Positions 46,052 through 55,300 of a DNA stretch of 64,000 nucleotides are shown here, piece after piece; positions within the stretch are counted from its first letter, which is position 1, and every line of letters begins with the position of its first letter. A program made the translations under genes and the position numbers. Source of the stretch: Pyricularia pennisetigena (lineage: Eukaryota > Ascomycota > Sordariomycetes > Magnaporthales > Pyriculariaceae); the NCBI RefSeq assembly GCF_004337985.1, contig NC_043742.1:7068641-7132640 (forward strand). The letters are read 5' to 3'. The notes under the pieces are model-generated. The model was not told the DNA's origin, searched no databases, and worked only from the letters and a program-made list of their open reading frames with translations.

Positions 46052-47203
46052 CTGGCGACGTAATGCGAGGCCTCGAACTCGATCGAAGCAGATTGATATA
46101 GGCTATTCTTTTTTTCACAGTGGAGATAATTGCTCTACGGACTGCGGCAAATTTGTCACGTTGTGTATAGGGGAAGTACATGCGGAGGCGACGGATCACT
46201 GTTGGCAAGCCCCTGGCCTTGCTTTGTTTTGTGCTCCTCGCGGTTGAAAGATGAAGGACGACCAACACTACAGATTTTCTTTTACTCTTTTTGGCAGGGT
46301 TCTTTACTTATTCGCGGGCATGCCTGATATGCTCCGCAAATGGTGGAGTTGATTGGGGACTGGTTTTCTTGTTCTTTTTCTTGGGAATACAGTCTTGTTA
46401 ACTATGGAGTAAAGGTAAATGGCAGGAGAACTTGGGTTTTCTTTCATCAGCAAGCGGCGGGAATTCATCCGATTGGGGATTCTCTTAGCTCTAAGTCAAC
46501 ATTGTCAGCCATGTCGATACGAGAGTGAGCGTTTCATTCAGCGAAGGCATATACTACTACAATCATAAACCCAGACCCATCACTCTTTGACCTTTCAAGA
46601 ATCAAGACAGACACCACATAGCCATCCGATCAAGGTCTATGGCGAAGGGACCAAGCTGTGATCGATAGCCGATGACCTTGCGCACCCTATTCGTGTTTCA
46701 TTGCAAGTATCCAAAACTGCTCCAGCAAGACGCCGATAGTTGGTTTTCAGCAGGGCAGATCACCCAACACCAACCCTATGGAAAATGTTTGGGCAAGCTT
46801 CTAGACTGGTGTTCGGAGATGCTGAGATTAGGGAATCCCCAGGAATGAGAGGCCGTCAGCGTATAGGTTTCGATAGGATACTACTGGACCTGCGGTAGGT
46901 ATTTTTTTTCTTTGGACAGAGATTGGAATCACAATGGCTTTCATCTGTGACACTAAAGAACAGCAAAGATCGCTTTGGACAAAGATGAGGGTTTATCTTT
47001 GTCTCGGCAGATGGTCCCATGTCCAGGAAACGAAGACAAAGCAAACGCCTACAAGTTGCAAAAAGCTTTTAAGGCCGTGCAACGCAACCATCAAGTTCCA
47101 TAGCGACTAATAAGTTATGATGATTTGGCAATCGGAAAGACAGTATTACTACTGACGCACACCGCATACACCCACACCTATAAGGAAATCGAGGATAAGA
47201 AAG
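46052..47203. other. Intergenic between kinase and hypothetical gene
   Basis: This is about 1.15 kb with no supported ORF. It probably holds the kinase 3' UTR and the next promoter. Confidence 0.4.
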
Positions 47204-49363
47204 ATGTCAAGGGATGCACAAGACGTGTGGACTCTGAAGGAGAAGGAGGTCGCCATGTTCACGAAGCTGCTGATGCTGCCGCCACGACACGTGCTGGATC
47301 ATGGCTGGCCATCGTCAAAGTGGCTGGAAAAACAGGAATTCAAGATAAAGAATGGATTCGAGGGCGAGAAAGGTGGCTGGTACCGCCTAACGAAGCGCCT
47401 GGAGCGAGATATGTCGACCATCCAACAGATGCGGGTCCTCTTGGCCGAGGCCACGGGATTCCAGAAGAACAAAGTGCTGCCGCCGCGGGTTGATGTGTGT
47501 TGGGTTCATCGGAGCCTGTCGCCCTTCGTCATACACGAGGTCTTTGAGTGCCTGGCCGAGGAGGTGACGTTCAAGACGGACGTGGTCCGCAGCTATCGCG
47601 GTATTGGGCAGACGGCGGGTCTATCCGGGTTTGTAGATCGCATGACGGGCATCAACAGCCTCTGGCTTAGTGAGGACGAATTCGATGAGACGTTCTGCCA
47701 AGACCAGGAGGGAGGATGCGGGACCAAGGCCTCCCCAGACGCCAGCCGGTTCCTACCGCTACTCAATGCCATGCCGAGGAGAGCGCAGGACAAGCAGGGG
47801 CGCAGAGACCGCAGCAAGCCGCGACCTCGGCGAAGCTGCGAAGCCTGCGTGCTTGCCTTTGTTGGTGCACGAGGGAGGTTGCTGTCGGACCTCCGAGCAC
47901 AGCTGCTCGCGCGGTCTCGGGTCGGCGGGAAGATGCCTAGGTTACTACCCTTTGTCGATGCATGGATACGCCACTTTGGCAGCACACGCGCAAAGCGGCT
48001 GCGCCTCCAGAGCGAAGACCTGTCAGGTCAAATCGAGGCCGTCTTGCGCCACGATGCAGACGAGCAACGGCAGAATCGGCGAGGCAAAAAGGCACACAAT
48101 TCTAAGGGCCGCTCGGGTCAGGATAGCCTCGGGGACTCGGCAAGAACCGCCGAGGGCGAAGACAATGAGCTGGCTGGATCGGATCCAAGCGGCTCGGGCG
48201 TCCCACTACTGGAGAACCGTGTGGCCAGCACGCCTACCGCAAGGCCGCGAAGAGATCGAGAGGCTAGGAATCACTTTGCGGACGAATGCTTTGGAAGCCA
48301 TTACCCCCAGGGGGTTGACGACTGTGATGATGGTCAGTACGTACCTACAGGCCCCGTTCCGTCGGACCCCATCGTCGGTGGCTATGCAGCACAGCAGGAG
48401 CGCTACGGTATTGGTGACGGTTGTTATCATAGCATCTATTATGACAACCCTCACGGCTACAGTCATCGGGAGTACAATAGCCAACCTGACGATGACGCAG
48501 CGTTCAGCGACGATGACTATGACGGGCAGTATACCCAACTGGGAGAGAACACTTCGGTTCGCCGGTTCGAGGAACGCAACGATTACGAAGTGGATGAGGA
48601 CCAACAGTATGTTGGTCCGCGGTCGCACTGGCGTGTGCCAAACAAGAAGGAGGAAGAAGAGGCCGCCGCCGATGAAGAGATGGAGCACGACGAAACATGG
48701 GATGTCCAGACTAGACTGCGAGAGTGGAGCTCTCGGCGTCAACTAGGCACAGAGACTACCGTGCCTTTTGACGACAAGCCGTTGATGGCATCTCATACGA
48801 ACCCTGGTGGTGATGGTCTCGAGTCTACTTCAGCAAGCCACAAGGGGGCATACGAACCCTCCTCAAACAGGACCATGACGAACCTGAGCGCCATCGTGCC
48901 GCCTCTCAGGCTGCGGGGCACCGGTGCCGACGGGGTTGCCGCCGAAGCGGACGAGGACGACGGATACGAGTCGGACTCGTGGCGGTCTGCGTCTGTTATG
49001 ACCTGGGTGCAGAGCAGCCGGCAACCAGCAGCATCGATGGACGTGCCACCCGTGCCCAGGATACCGTCCCAATATCATGAGAGACGCTGTTCAAAGTTGC
49101 AGCATAGCATCGACCGCAACAGCTTCTATCAACTACAGACTGCGTCTTCGATATACTCGGACAACGACACGGCGTCCACGGCTTCTTCGGTCACGGTCTA
49201 CACCAACATCAACAAGCCGGCCTCGACGCATCTGCCCATCCCGTTCAGAGATCCTTTCGCCCAAGGCCAACATAACAGCGGCCGCGCCAAGTCCATAGTG
49301 TCCGAGGTCTCGGTGAGAACCCCAGTTCCGGCGAGGCGCAATAACCATCGTGACAGGCGCTGA
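47204..49363 (+). CDS. Fungal conserved hypothetical protein with CxxC-containing N-terminal domain
   Basis: Function is not recognised. It is a single exon of 719 residues beginning MSRDAQDVWTLKEKEV. The first 260 residues look folded: charged helices, PRVDVCWVHRSLSPFVIHEVFE, then RRSCEACVLAFVGARGRLLSDLRAQLLARSR and PRLLPFVDAWIRHFG. The block C-x-x-C-V-L-A...L..LR..LL.R.R...RLLPFVDAWI resembles a motif I associate with uncharacterised Pezizomycotina proteins, but I cannot name it. From about residue 300 the chain is disordered: Asp/Tyr-rich (DDGQYVPTGP, YDNPHGYSHREYNSQPDDDAAFSDDDYDGQY), then acidic (EEEEAAADEEMEHDE), ending in a basic tail. The stop is followed within 70 bp by a large TTTTA repeat. 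The ORF length without introns makes a real gene likely. Confidence 0.72.
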   Translation: MSRDAQDVWTLKEKEVAMFTKLLMLPPRHVLDHGWPSSKWLEKQEFKIKNGFEGEKGGWYRLTKRLERDMSTIQQMRVLLAEATGFQKNKVLPPRVDVCWVHRSLSPFVIHEVFECLAEEVTFKTDVVRSYRGIGQTAGLSGFVDRMTGINSLWLSEDEFDETFCQDQEGGCGTKASPDASRFLPLLNAMPRRAQDKQGRRDRSKPRPRRSCEACVLAFVGARGRLLSDLRAQLLARSRVGGKMPRLLPFVDAWIRHFGSTRAKRLRLQSEDLSGQIEAVLRHDADEQRQNRRGKKAHNSKGRSGQDSLGDSARTAEGEDNELAGSDPSGSGVPLLENRVASTPTARPRRDREARNHFADECFGSHYPQGVDDCDDGQYVPTGPVPSDPIVGGYAAQQERYGIGDGCYHSIYYDNPHGYSHREYNSQPDDDAAFSDDDYDGQYTQLGENTSVRRFEERNDYEVDEDQQYVGPRSHWRVPNKKEEEEAAADEEMEHDETWDVQTRLREWSSRRQLGTETTVPFDDKPLMASHTNPGGDGLESTSASHKGAYEPSSNRTMTNLSAIVPPLRLRGTGADGVAAEADEDDGYESDSWRSASVMTWVQSSRQPAASMDVPPVPRIPSQYHERRCSKLQHSIDRNSFYQLQTASSIYSDNDTASTASSVTVYTNINKPASTHLPIPFRDPFAQGQHNSGRAKSIVSEVSVRTPVPARRNNHRDRR

Positions 49364-49430
49364 GCCAAAGCAACTAGGTAAGTACTGATGTGTTTGATTA
49401 TGTGGTTGAATGTGTTTAATAACATTTAGG

Positions 49431-49630
49431 TTTTTATTTTATTTTATTTTATTTTATTTTATTTTATTTTATTTTATTTTATTTTATTTTATTTTATTTT
49501 ATTTTATTTTATTTTATTTTATTTTATTTTATTTTATTTTATTTTATTTTATTTTATTTTATTTTATTTTTTTTTATTTTATTTTATTTTATTTTATTTT
49601 ATTTTATTTTATTTTTTTTTATTTTATTTT
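49431..49630. repeat. TTTTA pentanucleotide microsatellite, about 40 units, next to gap
   Basis: About 200 bp consist of TTTTA units, with a few expanded-T interruptions near 49570 and 49612. It runs directly into 21 N (49631-49651) and then T17, so the true length is unknown. Confidence 0.97.
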
Positions 49631-49651
49631 NNNNNNNNNNNNNNNNNNNNN
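49631..49651. other. Assembly gap (21 N)
   Basis: This run of N is flanked by the TTTTA array on the left and T17 on the right; the assembly collapsed or broke in the repeat. Confidence 0.99.
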
Positions 49652-50163
49652 TTTTTTTTTTTTTTTTTCGTACTGGTGTGCCTCGTCGAAAGCGCGTAGG
49701 TGTCGAATAAGTAACCTTGACCTTGTTAGGTACCTTGGGTGACTAAAATATAGATTGATGCAAGGAAGTGATAAGGTACTACTTGCTGTAATATGCAGTT
49801 TGAGGCAACTGCTGTGTAATGCTGCAAGTCTGCCATAACCCTTTCGAGGTACCTTGGTGGGGCTACTCCGTAACCGCGGCGACTCAATCCTGAGTCTCCT
49901 ACAGTAGTCAGCGTTGGTGACATCAGCTACGCACACCTACGTAAAGTTCCTAGTAGATACTTTTTTGTTCTGGCTATCAATTATCACATACAAATTAGTC
50001 CCCCGCCTAAACCCATTGCTTGATATTACTTTTCTTTGTTACCACGAACGTCACCATCGTTGCATTCAAAACCAAAACCTGAAATCTACTACGCGCATTT
50101 GATTTCCACAACGACTTGTATACTTCATCATCCATCCACTCACTCACTCACTTGTCATTCATC

Positions 50164-50808
50164 ATGGCGCGAACCAACGGGGCCAGCCTCGACAGCATTG
50201 ACGAGGTTGAAGGTATGTCATTCCATTTGCCAATCGCTGCTGTCATTCTCACAGCTGACCAGCGCTCGTCACCTCCTGCAGACCAGCTCAAGGATGTCAT
50301 CCAGGGCCTATACCAGGTCATGGTTCAGGTGGCACACTACGACAACGCCGGCACCGCAAACAGCAAAGAAGTCGTCGCCAGCGAGCTCAAGTCACTGTCG
50401 TCGACGCTTCAGAACATCCACAACACGGCCGCCGCGCCCTCGACGCGCCTCCCCCACGTTCCGGTCGAGCTCATAGCATATGTCGAGAACGGCCGAAATC
50501 CCGACATCTACACGCGCGAGTTCGTCGAGATGCTGCGCCGCGGCAACCAGCTCATGCGCGGCAAGACCCACGCCTTCGAGTCCTTTCGTGACATACTGGC
50601 CGAGGAGATGCGCGCCGCCATGCCCGAGGTGCGCGATGACGTCGACAGGGTCGTTGCCGCCACGACAGCCCCCAGCGCCGCCGCCAAAGCCACCCCGGCC
50701 CCTTCAGCGCCGGCCACCGCACGCGACAGCAATGGCAGCAACAGCAATGGCAGCAACAGCAACAGCGCACCGGCCACTGCGCAATTCGCTGCCACCCGGC
50801 AGACTTAG
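50164..50808 (+). CDS. MED10: Mediator complex subunit 10
   Basis: This subunit of the Mediator middle module (yeast Nut2) bridges activators and RNA polymerase II. Exon 1 is 50164-50212, the 69-bp intron (donor GTATGT, acceptor CTGCAG) splits a GAC codon, and exon 2 is 50282-50808, giving 191 residues. The Med10 core is clear: DQLKDVIQGLYQVMVQVAHYD, LSSTLQNIHNTA, then PVELIAYVENGRNPDIYTREFVEMLRRGNQ and the amphipathic segment MRGKTHAFESFRDILAEEMR (quoted in parts). The last 45 residues are Ala/Pro/Ser-rich with SNGSNSNGSNSN repeats, an extension beyond the usual core. Without splicing, the reading frame from 50116 would include intron codons. The downstream gene is convergent. Confidence 0.96.
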   Translation: MARTNGASLDSIDEVEGMSFHLPIAAVILTADQRSSPPADQLKDVIQGLYQVMVQVAHYDNAGTANSKEVVASELKSLSSTLQNIHNTAAAPSTRLPHVPVELIAYVENGRNPDIYTREFVEMLRRGNQLMRGKTHAFESFRDILAEEMRAAMPEVRDDVDRVVAATTAPSAAAKATPAPSAPATARDSNGSNSNGSNSNSAPATAQFAATRQT

Positions 50809-52334
50809 GATGGCTCCGGATTCAGCGGCGATGTCGGCGCGTCCGTGTGGCCGCCCTCATCACCATCCCCGTGCGACGGCACGGTCAAAGCACCACCGTC
50901 ACCCAAGACGGCACAAAATGCCGGGGTGAGTGTCCATACCGATGCTACCGTTCCATTCGGCGGGGCACCACGCGTCATCGCGCGCAACATCATACAGTTC
51001 AGCAACATTCATTATGCCTCAGATGGCCTTACGATCGAGGCGGCAGGAGAGCCACTCGGCGAGACCAGCCGTTTGGTTAGGCATACGCAGCAGCAACAGC
51101 AGAACCGCATCATCGTCCGGAGGCTTGTGCTCTTCTCCGGCCTTGGGCATCGTTTGCGGGATATGGCCCACCCGTCGCGGTCTGGCGAGCCCCTGCTTCT
51201 CCGACACCGCGATCGAGTCGGAGCATTTGCACTTTAGCACGCCATCAGCAGTCAGCGTAGCGATCGAGTCTTTCATCTTGTCTTTTTGCACAGTTGTGTC
51301 ACCCATCCTGCTACTGAATCATATCATCTGGAGAGGCATTGGAGCTTCAAGCGAGCAGAGAGGTCTTTGGCTTCGTGACCACAACTAGGCGCTAGCTGCC
51401 TCTAGATGCTAGTTTGGAGCATGCTCATTTCAAAGCCAGCTAAATGTCGAAACTCCCGTGGCCATTTGCCCAGGGCCCAGCTTCTCTGGGAGGGTTCGCG
51501 GGACTAAGAAGGGGCAGCATAATATCATTGGCCATGGAGCACTAGACTTTGGTCGTAGTAAACCCAACAGTAAACAGAGGGTATTAGTGGTTTTTTTGAC
51601 TGAAGAAAAAAAAAAAANNNNNNNNNNGGCGTTGATTGGTCCTATGCGACGCCACTTGTCATATTCCTGATAGGATTGCGCAGTGAATCCAGCTTATATG
51701 ACGTTTGTTAGTTGCAGCCTTTTCTTCGGCAAAGAACACGATTTGGTTTACCATGAAAACACCTTAAGATTGAAATCAAAGCCAGGCAACTCCTCACTCT
51801 ACATGCAGAGCAACAAGAACTGGACTAGCATGTGATCGCTCGCCGTCATAATGTTCTTCACACTGAATGACCGATACTCCTGCTATTTTATCTCTCTTTT
51901 GTTTGACCGACCCTCAAGTGAACAAAACACACTGCCATCCCCGAAGGAAAAAAAAACACGACCTGACTGAGCTCTGATCACAGGAAACTATTGTATATAC
52001 CAACGAGACGTCCTCCAGGCTACAGCTTGCCCTTCAATCACCACCCGTACGTAGTGCTAGGTTTGATGGTAGAAAACGAGCCGGGGGTGAAATGCAGGAG
52101 ACGATATTTAAACCACAATAGAATACAATGAACAGATGAGTACGAGAATTCGTTTGAAAAGAGAAGGGCAAAAATAAAAATGAATAAAAAAAGAACAAGC
52201 CGACAGCCGTAAAGTCTGCCGGTAACAAATGGCGGTGGGAGAATGGGGTAGATGTAAACAAGATAAAATCACAAGTGCCAGAGATATACAGCACAACTTC
52301 CAGAGACGTGTTTTTGTACAGTTCGATGCTGCGT
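50809..52334. other. Intergenic, convergent MED10 / gelsolin, with gap
   Basis: This is about 1.5 kb. ORFs directly after MED10 (50845-51237 on the plus strand and 51019-51306 on the minus strand) are open but unconvincing. A 10-N gap sits at 51618-51627 after A15. The last 250 bp is probably the 3' UTR of the gelsolin gene. Confidence 0.45.
51618..51627. other. Assembly gap (10 N)
   Basis: Ten N follow an A-run at 51605-51617. It lies in intergenic DNA, so no gene is interrupted. Confidence 0.99.
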
Positions 52335-55300
52335 TTATTCGGCCAGCGCCAAAAGCGCCTGGTTGAGCGGCACGATGCGCAGGCTCCGACCCCTTTGCAA
52401 CCCAGGACTTCCCAGGGGTGTGCTGCCGTTACTTGAACCGCTGCCGCCTGCATTCATTTTTGTCGGACTGGCGGCATCCCTCCACTTGCGGAAAACGCTC
52501 TTCAGGTCCCTCGGGATACCCTCGAGCACAACAGTCGATATGGGCACAAATGGGCGGTCTTCCATGGAGGATGCGAGTATGGCGTATTCTTGCGCAAAGT
52601 CGAGTGCGTTGCGGAATGAGGCGTACTGAGGTTGAGCGCCATACCCGACAACGATATACATCTCGAAGAAGCAGTCAATGATGTATATACCTGCGGGATC
52701 CAGATCTACCTGGCTGAAGGGGGAAATCTCTGCAATCTGATCGGCAAAGACATGTTGGTCAGTCAAATCTCCCATGATAAGTAGGCTCGCGGTATCTGAA
52801 ATGGCGTCTATTCTTACCTGTTGCTGAGCACCAGCATCGGAGCGGAACAGTCTACCGCAGTATTTTTGATAGTTCGGCTTCAGTCGCCAATGATCAGCTG
52901 ATCCAGCCCGCATCTGGCCATCAAATATGTTCCAAAACTCGGATGGCTCGTTGCCATCATCGACCTCGACAAGCTCGCCCATCAGAGCCAGGTCCATACC
53001 TATCAGCCTGGCGCACGAGAGCTCGTCCACATCACTTCCCTTACCCTTCCACAAGAAACATTTGCCGTTCTGTGTGATTAGGTAGGGGAAACCGGAGCAG
53101 AGGCTGTGAGGGGAGAAGTCAACCTCGTCAAAGGTCACTTGCCCCTGGAATCGCCGACCGCAAAGCATGCTCGGAGCCAGCGAGTCGTACTTGTTGCTGG
53201 AACCGCGGCGAACGATTACGATGCCACCCAAAGCCTGGAGAAACTCGGGCGTCTCTTTGCCTTGCGGGAATCCAATCAGCTTCCCGCCCAGAGCACGCGC
53301 CTCGCGGCCCACAAAGAGCTGAGCATCTTCAATGGCGGATGGGGAAACTTGGTCGCCGGCCCAAAAGTAGACCTCGGAAACCTGGCGTCCGGACCCGTCG
53401 AGGAACGTGTGGCCGCACAGGTACATCTCGCACTCGAACAGCATCCTTTCCTGGTGAGCGGGGACGGCCTGTTTTTTGCCGTCGGGATCGATGCGGAACA
53501 GCTGCACCGATTGCGTCTTGACCTTGGCGGGCTCGGGAGGGCGGTTCATCAACAGCTCGGCCGCATCCACGCTGTAATCGCGTTTCGGTCGGCTGCGGCC
53601 AAAGAACTCGTTAAGCTCCGTTGCAATCTCTGAGGCGTATTTTGTTGGCGAGCGGAGAGGTGACGTTGGCTGAGGAGAACTTCGGCCATCCCGGGGCTGG
53701 ATGGGGAGCGGACGAATCTTATTCTGAGACCAGGACCGTGAGTGCAGGCCACTCCTTTGTGGTTCGGGTGCTGATGATGGAATCGTTGCAATAACCGGTT
53801 GTTCAGTCGTGGTAGAGGCACCTTCGAAGGGGGAGGTTGGCTTGCTAGTTTGGGCGTCCTTTGAGGGCGACAGAGTCGCCTCGGGCAATCGACGCCCGCC
53901 TGTCTTTTGAGGCGATAGAGGCCGTATTGCTGCCTGGTCCGAAATCATACGCCCTCCCGTCTTCTGAGGGGACAGCGGGCGTGGTGACTCAGCAACAGGT
54001 TGCTGCCATGGGCCTGTCTTATGCACAGAGAGTGGGCGAGGAGTCTCGGCCTCGGTAAATCGACCACCTCCAGTCTTTTGCGGTGATATGGCCCGTAGAG
54101 GTTCGCCTTCTTGGAATCGACTGCCACCTGTCTTTTGTGGCGACAGAGCTCGAGGCGCCTCTACTTCTGGAAATTGTCTGCCGCCAGTCTTTTGCGGAGA
54201 GAGAGGCCTTGGTGCCCCTCCGGTCTTTTGCGGTGAGAGGGGACGCGGTGCTTCGCTCTCGGGGAACTGCCTACCGCCTGTCTTTTGTGGCGACAGGGCC
54301 CGAGGTGGCTCTACTTCTGGAAACTGTCTGGCGCCAGTCTTTTGCGGAGAGAGAGGCCTCGCTGACCCTCCGGTCTTCTGCGGTGAAAGGGGACGCGGTG
54401 CGTCGCCCTCGGGGTTTTGGCTATTTTGGCTGGGCTCATCGAAAAACTTTGACATCCGTTTGACGTCCAACTTCTTCGGGGAAGATGGTTGTGAAGCAGG
54501 TGCATCGGCCCCACCATGCTTGCTTCGAGCTGCCAGGGCGGCCACTTGCTCGTGAATCTTGCGGGTTGGCGATCGTGGCCTCGTTGAGTCAACCAAAGAG
54601 ATGACACTTCCTGCGGGTGCTGATACATGAGACGTAAACACTGCGTTTTTGGAGGAGTCTACCAAACTGACAACATCGGCAGGACCCGCTTGGCCACTGC
54701 CGGAAATCGGCCGGGACTTTTCGGTCTCTTGTACAAAGTTTGGGGACTTAACGGCAGGATTGCCAACATGAGAGACCTTTCCTTCATCCTGGAGAGTCGG
54801 AGCTGGCTCAGGCCTTGGTTGCAAATGAGCTGGTTTCTGGGGCTCTGAAGGCTGTGATTGCGCTGGCTGGGCGACTGAAGTTGGCGCTTTCCTGCGTGGT
54901 CCTCGCGCCCGACCCTTAGTCATATGGGTCAACTGAGGCCCAGGGGCCGAAGGCTCCTCGGAGGCTACCTCGGCTGAGCTCGGGTCCGACGATTTACTCG
55001 GTCCCCCGGCACCAGGGGGCCCACGGGCCAATAGATTGGCCAAGCCCGGGTTGAAACGGTCTGCAAGACGTCCGCCTGCGACCTTGGGTACAGTGTTGGC
55101 ATGAGGTTTAGCAGAAGCGCCGACCACTTCTCGATCACCCATAGGGACGCTGCTGGTCCTTTCTGGCTTCGCGGTCGAGGCAGCAGTCTTGGGACTAGGC
55201 TCGGACGATGCTGCTTCCTTCTTGGTGGCAGAAAGTGTGCTTGAACGTCCTCGCTGCTCTAATGCCTTGGCCAGTCCCTCTGGGATCGGTTGGTCTTTAG

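Larger units (their letters stand above)
49364..50163. other. Intergenic with TTTTA array and assembly gap
   Basis: This interval holds the pentanucleotide array, a 21-N gap and the MED10 promoter. GGTACCTTGG motifs occur at about 49728 and 49848. ORFs translated across the repeat are artefacts. Confidence 0.6.

Noticed and set aside
51019..51306. 95-codon minus-strand ORF after MED10
   Set aside because: Somewhat protein-like, but with no family and no splice continuation I could support.
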